Shown here: in pieces, positions 55,666-64,000 of the stretch
Layout of the letters: each line of letters opens with the position of its first letter
Position numbering within the stretch: position 1 is the first letter of the stretch
Source: Oscillatoriaceae cyanobacterium Prado104
GTDB taxonomy: Bacteria; Cyanobacteriota; Cyanobacteriia; Cyanobacteriales; Microcoleaceae
DNA length: 64,000 nt
Direction of reading: 5' to 3'
Assembly: GCA_025454405.1 (NCBI GenBank)
Contig: JALOON010000015.1
Coordinates: forward strand, 27,094 to 91,093
Translations under genes and position numbers: made by a program
Notes under the pieces: model-generated
Seen by the model: the letters and a program-made list of their open reading frames with translations, nothing else
What the model was told of the DNA's origin: nothing
Databases searched by the model: none

Positions 55666-58029
55666 CTAAAACCAGCGCTTTTTCAATTTTTTTAAGTTCG
55701 ATCGCCTCAAATTTTCCACCAACTGTCGCAACTGACTCAAATTCCCTGTTTCACCGCCGTACTTCCACCGCACGTAAGCTTGGGAAACTTCCTCAATTAC
55801 CTCCGCTTCATCAATAGTTCGATCGCGCCTCATTGTTGCAGCATACTCCAAGGGTGTTTGAGCGCGAGGCTTGGCAAATCCCCGACTTGCCAAATCCTTC
55901 AGCATTTCCTGATAAATTCCCTCTACAGCCGGCAACTTCGCCAACCAGCGCTGGTAGCGCCATTTGCGCCACTGTTCCCACAGCAACCAACCGATAAAAC
56001 TCAGGCAGATCGCAACAATTAAACCGCTAAATAAACCAACCCAACCCCTCGAAAACTGCGCCCAAAACCAGCCTAAAATCAAACTCAACCAGCCAATTAT
56101 CCAACCGATAAATGACTCCAAACTGCTCCTTAAAGGCGTCGGCAACCAGCCCGCTACCCATTTCCAGAAAGATTCCAGGGCGCTAAAAGTTTGGTTGTCT
56201 TCCACCGAAGGCGGAATCAAAGGATAGCCGGGAATTGGATTAAAAGCAAACCAGCCGTACCGGGGAAAATACACCTCGGTCATCAAGAAAGCATCGGTAT
56301 TTTTAACAATATACAAACCCGTAAACGGGTTGAATTCTCCTGTATCGAAGCCACCAACCAGTCGCGCCGGAATCCCGATCGATCGCAGCATAATTGTCAG
56401 TACCGTGGAAAAATGGTCGGGATAGCCGCCTGTCACTTTTTGCCCCGGCGGGCTGTTTTTATAGCCGAATAGAAAAGCTTCTACCAAATCTTCACTTTCC
56501 TCTAAATAAGGTAGTTGTTTTTCTATTTTGTAATTCGGATTTTGCTTCAAATATTGAGCCAAATACAACGCCTTTTCGTAAGGAGAGTCGATCGGTCTGT
56601 CTGACTGGGAAACTCTGGTTCTCGCTGCCAATATTTCCTCAGTTGTTTGCCGCACTTTTTCTGCAATTTTTGGTGGCACATCTAAATAGAATCTGCGGAT
56701 ATTTTTCGGATAGTCAGTACCGCTTAGTCCCAAGGCAGTTCGATCGCGCAAAGGTACGTTAGAAATTACCGTATAAGTCACGCCCTCTGACAATTCTGCA
56801 GGAGCTCGCAAACCACCCTCGGCATCAATTGCCACCTCGGGACTCGGAAAATAAAGTTCCTTTGGCTTAGCCAAAGCCGGAATCAAATTCGGCAACTGAG
56901 ATACAATAGTATAACTTTGAATTACCTCTTGAGTCTCGGGCGCATTGGGAAACGGATTGAGATAAAACTGATAGGACCAGCGCGGTCGAGTTACTTTCCA
57001 AGCTTCGTCGTTACGAGAAATTTCCCAACCCTGACCGGTGTATTTATCGAAGCCCAAAACCCGCCAAAAACCCGCTGCTTGCGATCGCACGCGCATCACC
57101 ACTTCTGGTTTCATTTCCCCCCGCAAATTTTGATTGATCCGCTGGTTGAAACCGTAATAAAAAGTTGAATCTACTTCTCCCGGACCGCTGTCTGGATTTC
57201 TGCCCCTACCCCCGCCTGTACCCTGTTTGTTGCCACCTCTGACATACCCAGGATTCAGAATGCTGCGGGAATCAAACTCGCCTTGATATTCAATAGGAGC
57301 ACTTACCGGAAAAGTCCGCAATTGATAGCCGGGGAGGCGAGGCAAAAACGCAAAAATTGTCAGCCCCAATCCGACTGTAACTAACAGCAGCAATGTAAAA
57401 TATTTGGGCGATATCGTAGCAGCAAATAGCGACAATTTCTTAGGCTTTTTACCTGCTACTTTTGGTCTGGTATTGTCTGTTGTGTCAAGTCCCAAGCGCG
57501 ATCGATAATCCAACACCAAAGTTGGAATTGCTAAAGCCAAAAACAGCAGCAATAGCGGTCCGAAAGTTAGCGTTTGACTGAGAGTCCCTGCAACTCCCAA
57601 CAGAATCAGCCCGATTACCATCGAGTAGCCTAAATCCTTGCGGCGGGGCAAATCGAAACTGTGCAAAACTTGCAGTTGAATTAACAGTTCAGCTAACACT
57701 AACCGCGTATCGTTCAATTCTTGTACCAAGCGGGTAAAGAAAGCGAATAGCGCCACCAGCATACCGATAGCGATGCAGAATTTAACTGCCACATTGCGAT
57801 CGCGCCTGCGATACCAACTCCAAGTTGCTCCCACAATACTAACAGGCACAGCCCAAAGGTTCAGGGCTTCTTCCACCGCAACGTCTGTAGCTATAATTCC
57901 CACAATTACTAACAACTGCACCAGGATTCGCAGCAGCAGAGAATCTTCAGGCACTGGCGGAGGCATTGCCTCCATTTGCTGCCACAGTTTCCCCAACACG
58001 GGTAGATTTCGCAAGTTGTTAGATGCCAT
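55666..58029 (-). CDS. TgpA-like membrane transglutaminase-fold protein, catalytic residues lost
   Basis: The 787-residue protein has about six membrane spans in its first 260 residues (DUF3488 region), a periplasmic transglutaminase-core domain and a final span before a DUF4129-like cytoplasmic tail (EMLKDLASRGFAKPRAQTPLEYAATM). The core pattern is GGYPDHFSTVLTIMLRSIGIPARLVGGF near residue 535 and NTDAFLMTEVYFPRYGWFAFNPIPG near 576. The catalytic Cys is replaced by Pro-Asp in GYPDHFS, and the His of DAHAW is Phe. It is probably a non-enzymatic scaffold. Start ATG 58029. Confidence 0.85.
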   Translation of the reverse strand: MASNNLRNLPVLGKLWQQMEAMPPPVPEDSLLLRILVQLLVIVGIIATDVAVEEALNLWAVPVSIVGATWSWYRRRDRNVAVKFCIAIGMLVALFAFFTRLVQELNDTRLVLAELLIQLQVLHSFDLPRRKDLGYSMVIGLILLGVAGTLSQTLTFGPLLLLFLALAIPTLVLDYRSRLGLDTTDNTRPKVAGKKPKKLSLFAATISPKYFTLLLLVTVGLGLTIFAFLPRLPGYQLRTFPVSAPIEYQGEFDSRSILNPGYVRGGNKQGTGGGRGRNPDSGPGEVDSTFYYGFNQRINQNLRGEMKPEVVMRVRSQAAGFWRVLGFDKYTGQGWEISRNDEAWKVTRPRWSYQFYLNPFPNAPETQEVIQSYTIVSQLPNLIPALAKPKELYFPSPEVAIDAEGGLRAPAELSEGVTYTVISNVPLRDRTALGLSGTDYPKNIRRFYLDVPPKIAEKVRQTTEEILAARTRVSQSDRPIDSPYEKALYLAQYLKQNPNYKIEKQLPYLEESEDLVEAFLFGYKNSPPGQKVTGGYPDHFSTVLTIMLRSIGIPARLVGGFDTGEFNPFTGLYIVKNTDAFLMTEVYFPRYGWFAFNPIPGYPLIPPSVEDNQTFSALESFWKWVAGWLPTPLRSSLESFIGWIIGWLSLILGWFWAQFSRGWVGLFSGLIVAICLSFIGWLLWEQWRKWRYQRWLAKLPAVEGIYQEMLKDLASRGFAKPRAQTPLEYAATMRRDRTIDEAEVIEEVSQAYVRWKYGGETGNLSQLRQLVENLRRSNLKKLKKRWF

Positions 58030-58039
58030 CGATCGATTT

Positions 58040-58215
58040 TAGATTTTAGATTTTAGATTGGGAATTGGGCATTGGGAATTGGGCATTGGGAATTGGGCAT
58101 TGGTCATTAATCAACTCAAAACTCAAAACTCCCTCTTCAACTCAAAACTCAAAACTCAAAACTCCCTCTTCAACTCAAAACTCAAAACTCAAAACTCAAA
58201 ACTCAAAACTCCCTA
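58040..58215. repeat. TTGGGAA and AAAACTC heptamer tracts
   Basis: TTGGGAATTGGGCAT units (58056-58105) and AAAACTC tracts (58107-58212) separate TgpA-like and patU. They match the repeats at 6353 and 128. Confidence 0.85.
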
Positions 58216-58220
58216 ATATT

Positions 58221-59291
58221 CTAGCTTGCCCAAGTAGGGCGAACAGCAAACATCAGAGGTCGATCGTCAAAGTTCTGGAATCCAACTTCTAGCGAATAAC
58301 TTTTATCGGGTTGCGGGTCAAATAACTCCACACTCAAATGACCCGAATTCGGGCGATGGGCAGTTGCTTCGGCATTTCCTCCCCTGAGTTCCAAACTGCC
58401 TCCTCCTGGCAATTGGCACTCAACTCTTAAAGACGGAATCTGGCGTTCCGTGCCTGCATTCGAGAGGTACTGTGCCTCCAGAGTCAAAGGACCCAAACCA
58501 GTCAGCCACTCCCGCGACACCGGCCCTCTATCGACCGGACAGTTTAAAGTCAGAGAATCAATAATTTCTCGGGCGGCCAACAGCGACAGCACCATTTGTT
58601 GGTCAGTCGTTGCCACTTCGTAGTTGGGAAAATCCTCTAAATTGATGCTTCGCAAGGCACCTCTAAGCACTAAACTCGCTAAGTCGTTGAGTTCGTCAGA
58701 CTGGCCGGGAAACAAGCCATCTACTGCACGAACCAACTTCGAGCCTTCCCGCAGCGACGACATTACCAGTTCCTGACAGGGTTCTAGCAGTTGAGCAAAA
58801 ACCTCTTGGGCAATCGGAATTGGCAGCTTCCCCCACCTCAAATTTTGCAGTTGGGGGGTCCAGAGGTGCAGGGGGGGAACCCATTCGCGGGCTGCATCGT
58901 CTGGGTAATCCAAGTCGTAGTTTCTCAATTCTGTTTCCCAGGGAAACAGAGGCGGGTTAGACTCAATTTCGGCTTTCAGCCGTTCTTTCAATAAAGTCTG
59001 AAAACGATCTTGCACGGTCGGTATTTCTCCAAAAATCATCATCGGTTGTACGGGCTCGTTATGGTGCGCCCCTACTTGAGTATCAAGTACGGTATCGTTC
59101 TGGTCCGGTTCGTCCCATTCCCAGTATTCCACCCCGGAATTCTCTTCACCGTCCTCCCACCCTTGAGGGCCAGGTGGCGGAATGAGGTTTTCGTCATCCT
59201 CACTATTAGCTTTGGCTTTTGGCTTACCTAAGATCCAATCTAAAAAATGACGCTCGAAAGCCTCCGCATCCCTGTTCGTTTCGTTATTCAT
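58221..59291 (-). CDS. patU: PatU-like protein
   Basis: The 356-residue acidic soluble protein begins MNNETNRDAEAFERHFLDWILG, then a Glu/Asp/Pro-rich linker, and in the middle TPQLQNLRWGKLPIPIAQEVFAQLLEPCQELVMSSLREGSKLVRAVDGLFPG. By position directly after hetZ, with an eight-base overlap (ATG at 59291 inside the hetZ end), it corresponds to the patU gene of filamentous cyanobacteria, split into patU5 and patU3 in Anabaena. Its role there is patterning of cell types; here it may act with HetZ in filament biology. Confidence 0.75.
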   Translation of the reverse strand: MNNETNRDAEAFERHFLDWILGKPKAKANSEDDENLIPPPGPQGWEDGEENSGVEYWEWDEPDQNDTVLDTQVGAHHNEPVQPMMIFGEIPTVQDRFQTLLKERLKAEIESNPPLFPWETELRNYDLDYPDDAAREWVPPLHLWTPQLQNLRWGKLPIPIAQEVFAQLLEPCQELVMSSLREGSKLVRAVDGLFPGQSDELNDLASLVLRGALRSINLEDFPNYEVATTDQQMVLSLLAAREIIDSLTLNCPVDRGPVSREWLTGLGPLTLEAQYLSNAGTERQIPSLRVECQLPGGGSLELRGGNAEATAHRPNSGHLSVELFDPQPDKSYSLEVGFQNFDDRPLMFAVRPTWAS

Positions 59292-60465
59292 CACTAGATG
59301 CCCCTTCTCCGGAATCTGAACGATTGCGCAATTCCCAGGCAAGTTCGAGTAACTTAAACCACCGTTTCTGTACCTGGGCAGCCGTAATGCCGAGGATTTT
59401 GGCGATTTCCGCGTCTGACAGCCCCTGCTGCTTCAACTTTAGCAAACGCTGTCCCTCCGGACCAATTTGCTCGAGAAATATCTGCCACTGCGCCGGCCGC
59501 AAACCAAGATTGCGATCTAAGTCTGCTTCAAGCCATTCGTGAACCAATTCCCAGCGGTGGGACATCGCAAATCTGAGCAAGTGATATTTGAATCGCTGCT
59601 GCAAATAGTCCCTCTGGCGCGGAGTTACGCCCAGAATTGTCTCTATTTCATTAGTGGGTAAATCTTGCAATCGCAACACGAAGTAATCGGCGCAATCTTG
59701 TTGGTTGCGCTCTTTCAAATAAGCGATTAATTCATCAATTACGTTTTGCCGCAGGGAATCAGACTCGTCGCCGTCAGAGCGATTTGTCACCTCTCCTTGC
59801 CTGGCCATCGCCTCCCGCACCGAGTGTACCGATGAATCGTTCCAAGTGCGATCGGAATCTGTAGCCCCCCCATCGGCAGCTTGTTCCATATCTACGGAAG
59901 TTTCTCTGGGCTGCTGCTGCGAAAAAGTTTGGGCCCGCAAAATAATTAGTTGCTGGCTGCGGTTCCGAGGCAGGGGGATGCGGCGCTTGCCGAAACGTTC
60001 TGCAAATGCCATGTATTCTGCTAGTTCTAGCCTGGTGCGGGGGCTGTAGGTAGCTGGCAGTTGCGCTTCCCGCCGGAAGCCGTTTAAGGCTTCGAGATAA
60101 AATCCCTGTAAAAAGTCTTTGATCAGCTCGATCCGACCTTGATAGCTTGATTGTACTTGGGGCGGAGTTATATAGCGGTAGACGATCGCGCTGAGGGTGC
60201 TGTGCAATTCTACTCGCCCGAGACTGGAGCCTAAATTGTAATAGTGAAGGCACTGCTGCAAGCGGTGTTGGGCGAGACTCACGGCTGCAGCTTCTACGTC
60301 TCCGGAGTCTTGAATCCGCTGGCTTTCAGTGCATATTCTGTTGACTTCTGCTGCGAGTCGCTCTGCTACATCCCGGCAGTTCTGCTCAGACGCGCGAGTG
60401 GATTTTTTGAGTTCGTCTAGCAGCAGTTGAAAAATGGTTTCCACGCTCTGGCAGATTTCCCGCAT
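59284..60465 (-). CDS. hetZ: HetZ family DNA-binding regulator
   Basis: The 393 residues match the HetZ family: KKSTRASEQNCRDVAERLAAEVNRICTES, LGSSLGRVELHSTLSAIVYRYITPPQ, LAEYMAFAERFGKRRIPLP, then QDCADYFVLRLQDLPTNEIETILGVTPRQRDYLQQRFKYHLLRFA and a sigma-4-like tail (LSDAEIAKILGITAAQVQKRWFKLLELAWELR). In Anabaena HetZ is an early heterocyst regulator; it also occurs in non-heterocystous filaments, so the gene does not prove nitrogen fixation. It overlaps patU. Confidence 0.88.
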   Translation of the reverse strand: MREICQSVETIFQLLLDELKKSTRASEQNCRDVAERLAAEVNRICTESQRIQDSGDVEAAAVSLAQHRLQQCLHYYNLGSSLGRVELHSTLSAIVYRYITPPQVQSSYQGRIELIKDFLQGFYLEALNGFRREAQLPATYSPRTRLELAEYMAFAERFGKRRIPLPRNRSQQLIILRAQTFSQQQPRETSVDMEQAADGGATDSDRTWNDSSVHSVREAMARQGEVTNRSDGDESDSLRQNVIDELIAYLKERNQQDCADYFVLRLQDLPTNEIETILGVTPRQRDYLQQRFKYHLLRFAMSHRWELVHEWLEADLDRNLGLRPAQWQIFLEQIGPEGQRLLKLKQQGLSDAEIAKILGITAAQVQKRWFKLLELAWELRNRSDSGEGASSDE

Positions 60466-60700
60466 TAGTTGACATCTAACAGTAAACCTAACACACCTTT
60501 GACCGCAATTGAAATATTTTTAAGTCATGCAGAAGATTGACACAATCACCGTCTTTTCATGGGCGGTGATTCTTGACTCTTCATTGAGATGCGCTTGAGT
60601 GGAGTCTTGGTTGAGTCGAGGGGGAATATTATTTACCACCCCTCTCAGTTAGATCTGGGCGTGCTGGTTTCCCCGCCCCCAGCTCCCGATGTTCTTGACT
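60466..60700. other. Region with TnpB-type hairpin, minus orientation
   Basis: The IS605-type end TGACACAATCACCGTC...GGGCGGTGATTCTTGAC is at 60538-60576. It precedes a TnpB fragment that points the other way. Confidence 0.5.
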
Positions 60701-60965
60701 TCCGTCTTTACTCGCGTGAATGCAATTTGCTTGGGTAAAACTCAAACGGCTCCCAAAGAAAAGCCGCGTCGGGGTATTCAGCAAAACTTAATTTACTGCA
60801 GGGCCGACACTCCTGGCTATCTTGACTTTCCTCTGCGAACAGTCGAAAAGATTAAGGAATTTACAATCCTGCCCAAGAACGGTGAATTTTACTTGGAGTG
60901 CAGCTACAAGATTGAACCTGTATCGGTGAAATTTGATGTCAATAAAGCATTGTCGATCGACCTCT
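60689..60965 (+). pseudogene. TnpB internal fragment (IS200/IS605)
   Basis: A plus frame reads LIYCRADTPGYLDFPLRTVEKIKEFTILPKNGEFYLECSY and KFDVNKALSIDLC. This is the middle of TnpB up to the RuvC-I motif (KAIGIDLG, here decayed to KALSIDLC). N-terminal and C-terminal parts are missing; the fragment ends where the lipid-A synthase-related gene begins to overlap it (60939). Confidence 0.6.
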
Positions 60966-62183
60966 GTCAACTATCAAAAGATAATTTGCCAAGCGAGCGG
61001 CAATGTTGTCGCTGCCGCCCGATCGTCCCATTCTTTCTAACCCATTTTCAACGCAATTTGCTAAATAATTTTGGTCTTGCAAAGTGCGATCGACCGCTAA
61101 AGCAGCTTCTTGAATAAGATCGTAATTAGCGGGTTTTGTGCCGATAACTTTTAGAGAAATACCTAAAAGTCGATTTTGAGCTTCAGCAAATCTATAGGTA
61201 AATGACGGTCCGTTTCCCGGCACGGTAATTACAGGTTTGCCCAAACCCACTGCTTGTTCGAGAGCAGTTCCAGTCATCCCAATTACTAGATCTGACTGTT
61301 GCAAAATATCAGCAAAAGCATCAGAATAGCAAACTACTTCAAGAGCTATTTCTCGATTGCCAACAGGCTGTTTTAGGTTGGTGAAAATCAACTTTCCCCC
61401 TTGGTGCAGCCAGCCCGATCGCGCTGCAATATCTGCTAATTCCGGCATCAAACTCGGCACTAAAGCAGCGCAAAACTGCACGGGTTGGGAAGCAACAACA
61501 GCAATTTCTTTAACTAATTGCAGCAGCAAAGCTAGATTGTTATTAGCTTCCGGAAGGCGAGAGCCTGGGAGGAGAGCGATCGTCCGCGCACCAGTAATTA
61601 ACTGCAAATCTTTGCCCGTAGAAATCAAGTTATCCATCACCGGATTGCCGACAAATTCTGCTTTCTTCAAACCTTGCCGGTTTAAATCCGCAGCAGTCAA
61701 AGCATCCCGAGTAAAAACAGCCAAACATTTCGAGGAATCAAGCAACAGGCGCAAAATTAAACCTAAATCGACTCGACCCTCATAATAACTAGAATGAGCC
61801 GATAGAAAAATTACATAAGGGCGATCGGTAAAACGGGCGATCGCCGCTGCTACAATATCTCCAGTCGCTACAACTAAATCGCAGTTGCGCGAATGCCTCC
61901 AAACTGCCCGCAATTGCTGCCAAGTCAAAGCAATCAGTCCCGCCCAAATATCTTTCACCAAAAACAGGGGATTCATGTAAAAAACTCCCCCCGAAGGCAT
62001 TTTACTTGTCGGTCCCACAATCGGTACGCCCGAACGCGCGTAAGCAGACCCATCACCAACGATCGGTAAAGCAGAGACATCAATATCCGGACAATTTACT
62101 TTCAAAGCTTGGAAAATTTGACAGTTAATGGCATCTTCCCCGTGACCGTTGCTGAGGAAGAGTACGCTATTGGATTTCATCAT
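60939..62183 (-). CDS. Lipid-A-disaccharide synthase-related protein
   Basis: The 414-residue protein is a GT-B type transferase of the cyanobacterial LpxB-related family: FLSNGHGEDAINCQIFQAL at the start, VIFLSAHSSYYEGRVD, LLPGSRLPEANNNLALLL and VIGMTGTALEQAVGLGKPVITVPGNGPSFTYRFAEAQ. Its true lipid role is unproven. The ATG at 62183 is preferred over 62228. The last 10 residues (VDRGRSTMLY) lie in the TnpB fragment, so the native stop may have been displaced by an insertion. Confidence 0.85.
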   Translation of the reverse strand: MMKSNSVLFLSNGHGEDAINCQIFQALKVNCPDIDVSALPIVGDGSAYARSGVPIVGPTSKMPSGGVFYMNPLFLVKDIWAGLIALTWQQLRAVWRHSRNCDLVVATGDIVAAAIARFTDRPYVIFLSAHSSYYEGRVDLGLILRLLLDSSKCLAVFTRDALTAADLNRQGLKKAEFVGNPVMDNLISTGKDLQLITGARTIALLPGSRLPEANNNLALLLQLVKEIAVVASQPVQFCAALVPSLMPELADIAARSGWLHQGGKLIFTNLKQPVGNREIALEVVCYSDAFADILQQSDLVIGMTGTALEQAVGLGKPVITVPGNGPSFTYRFAEAQNRLLGISLKVIGTKPANYDLIQEAALAVDRTLQDQNYLANCVENGLERMGRSGGSDNIAARLANYLLIVDRGRSTMLY

Positions 62184-62269
62184 CAGATACTTGAAGATAC
62201 CGCCTAGTTCGATCGACCGAGTTGTCAATTTGCTAGTCTAATTTAAATACATTGTGGAAGTGAAACAGC

Positions 62270-63422
62270 GTGAATATTGAAATTGGGCGGGGCAAAAGCG
62301 CTCGCAGAGCTTACGGTATAGATGAAATCGCGCTCGTACCCGGACAGCGCACGTTTGCCAGATACTCGGTGGCAGATTGGCGGGATCGATCGAGAAATTC
62401 CAATTATCGCTAGCGCCATGGACGGAGTTGTTGATGTGCGCACTGCTATTTTGCTGTCAGAATTGGGAGCAATGGGCGTCCTCAACCTAGAAGGCATTCA
62501 AACCCGCTATGCCGACCCCCAACCAATACTAGAGCGCATCGCCTCCGTCGGGAACCACGAATTTGTCTCCCTGATGCAGCAACTTTATGCCGAACCCATC
62601 AAGCCAGAATTAATCGAGCAGCGAATTAAAGAAATTAAAGCTGGAGGGGGCATCGCCGCCGTCAGCGCTACTCCCGCCGGTGCCAGCAAATATGGCTCAG
62701 CAGTTGCCAAAGCCGAGGCCGATATATTTTTCCTGCAAGCAACCGTAGTTTCAACAGCTTTCCTGTCCCCAGAGTCGATAACCCCTTTAGACTTGACTCA
62801 ATTTTGTCAGGAGATGCCGATACCGGTAGTTTTAGGCAACTGCGTCACCTACGAAGTCGCCCTGAATTTAATGAAAACTGGGGCAGCAGGCATTCTCGTG
62901 GGCATCGGACCGGGGGCAGCTTGCACGTCTCGAGGCGTGTTGGGCGTCGGCGTTCCCCAAGCGACAGCCGTAGCAGACTGCGCCGCCGCACGGGATGACT
63001 ACTATCGGGAAACAGGCAAATACGTCTCGGTGATTGCTGACGGCGGCTTGATTACGGGTGGCGATATTTGCAAGTGCATCGCCTGCGGCGCTGACGGGGT
63101 AATGATTGGTTCGCCTTTTGCCAGGGCGGCAGAAGCCCCCGGTCGCGGTTTCCACTGGGGGATGGCGACTCCCAGTCCGGTTTTGCCCCGCGGCACTCGC
63201 ATCCGCGTCGGGACTACGGGAACTTTAGAGCAAATTCTTCGGGGGCCGGCGCAACTCGACGACGGCACGCACAACTTGCTCGGAGCTCTGAAAACTAGCA
63301 TGGGTACGCTGGGTGCTAAGGATCTCAAAGAGATGCAGCAGGTGGAGGTGGTGATTGCTCCTTCTCTGCTGACAGAGGGCAAAGTCTACCAAAAAGCTCA
63401 ACAGTTGGGTATGGGCAAGTAG
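62270..63422 (+). CDS. guaB3: GuaB3 family IMP dehydrogenase-related protein, with N-terminal frameshift
   Basis: The main frame (ATG 62322-63422) gives a 366-residue (beta/alpha)8 barrel with [39 protein letters not shown] (catalytic Cys loop) and [33 protein letters not shown]. It turns IMP into XMP, or a related step, in purine synthesis. The family N-terminus is encoded one frame over, from GTG at 62270 ([27 protein letters not shown]); the frames meet at ACG-T-TTG near 62354, where about 11 bases are missing relative to relatives. GGAAG precedes the GTG. Confidence 0.85.
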
Positions 63423-63720
63423 ATTTGCCTAAAAGGTACTGAGCTGCCCTTGACCAAAGGAATGGGTACAACCCTGCCCCTTAAGCGGGGGACTTTGAAG
63501 AGATTTTGCTGAGTGCATACAACCTCCCAATCAGATAAAATACAGAGGTCGCTTTAAGGATGGTCGATGAGCCAGGAATCCTCGTACCTTTAGGTCGAGG
63601 AGCGTCAAAAAGTTTGTAAAACAACGTCGAATTTTGCAGAATTTTTTGGAATTATCCCAGAGGAGATGTCACAATATAAGAAGCGGAGACGCATGTTTCC
63701 GTTCACTCCTCACACCACAC
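63423..63720. other. Intergenic region with TnpB-type hairpin
   Basis: The IS605-type end GAATCCTCGTACC...GGTCGAGGAGCGTCAAA lies at 63575-63609. A ~100 base region with no gene precedes it. Confidence 0.5.
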
Positions 63721-63721
63721 T

Positions 63722-63757
63722 CCGCCCGGACTACTGTTCGGGCGGTTCCTTTTTTGC
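63722..63757 (+). terminator. Hairpin with T-run (CCGCCCGGA stem)
   Basis: CCGCCCGGACTACTGTTCGGGCGG followed by TTCCTTTTTTG forms a clear factor-independent terminator structure. It stands 300 bases after guaB3, possibly ending a small unseen transcript. Confidence 0.6.
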
Positions 63758-63902
63758 TCTTTTTTTACGGTTGGCGCTCCTCTTTGCTTACTGGATACGG
63801 AGTTGAGGTTCTTTGCTCCGGATTGTTGGGGAGAATGGGACAGGGGGATAGGGGGAAAATATTTATCGGGACTTGCGCCAAAATCAACTCTCAAACACTA
63901 CC

Positions 63903-63930
63903 TAGGGCTTGCTGAATAAAACTCTCAGCC
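63903..63930 (+). other. Possible IS terminus at window edge
   Basis: GGGCTTGCTGAATAAAACTCTCAGCC resembles the terminal inverted repeat start of some cyanobacterial IS elements. The window ends soon after, so this is only a hint. Confidence 0.2.
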
Positions 63931-64000
63931 CCCGAGAGCAATGGTTTTGAGCCTTTTGCGATCGATTTAGTGCCAGGTTATGGCATAGAGATGGTCAAAA

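Noticed and set aside
60966..61117. Plus-strand continuation of the TnpB fragment
   Set aside because: Beyond 60965 the frame runs antisense through the lipid-A synthase-related gene and no longer resembles TnpB.

Overview
The window reads as a chromosome segment of a filamentous, probably non-heterocystous cyanobacterium (Oscillatoria/Microcoleus/Phormidium type; the genus is inference). The grounds are photosystem II genes (psbN, psbH), tocopherol cyclase, the cyanobacterial alkane pair (aldehyde deformylating oxygenase and acyl-ACP reductase), a hetZ-patU pair, long-form HPF (LrtA), many GCGATCGC/CGATCG words, and heptameric tandem repeats (TTGGGAA, AAAACTC, GAAGGAA types) between genes. 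No rRNA, tRNA or CRISPR array was seen.

Layout. 0-13 kb: tail of a UvrD/PcrA helicase, a Uma2 nuclease-like gene, a DUF3352 protein, PBP2 (mrdA), a small membrane protein, cysE, an FMN-binding oxidase-like protein, tocopherol cyclase, a cupredoxin-like exported protein, a two-lobed aspartic protease and TerD. 13-20 kb: three glycosyltransferases on the minus strand, one carrying an in-frame palindromic repeat, two small coupled genes, then glmM. 20-26 kb: an accessory stretch with a YciI protein, a 1039-residue orphan protein that is the most interesting unknown here, an antitoxin-like remnant, an MNT/HEPN toxin-antitoxin pair, a broken small gene and PrxQ. 26-36 kb: hpf, lipB, a PirA-like small protein, two tandem copies of a secreted trypsin-like protease with TPRs, and a large membrane TPR protein. 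36-44 kb: acnB, an intact IsrB element with its guide-RNA region next to a solitary TnpB-type RNA end, a FetB-like permease, an unknown 341-residue protein, a TnpB remnant and a sugar ABC permease. 44-55 kb: ado and aar, a PEP-CTERM tail remnant, a secreted unknown protein bracketed by inverted TnpB-type hairpins, a Wzz-like membrane protein, an MBL hydrolase with aroC, another TnpB remnant, psbN/psbH, and the overlapping tatA-pth-DUF3146 cluster. 55-64 kb: a transglutaminase-like membrane protein lacking its catalytic Cys and His, patU-hetZ, a lipid-A-disaccharide-synthase-related gene whose 3' end abuts a TnpB fragment, and guaB3 with an apparent N-terminal frameshift.

Genes that plausibly work together: ado with aar (fatty acyl-ACP to alkane), hetZ with patU (overlapping), MNT with HEPN (overlapping), tatA-pth-DUF3146 (overlapping), aroC with the MBL hydrolase (shared terminator), and the three glycosyltransferases (probably exopolysaccharide). 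Much of the intergenic DNA consists of dispersed palindromic repeats and decayed IS200/IS605-type ends.
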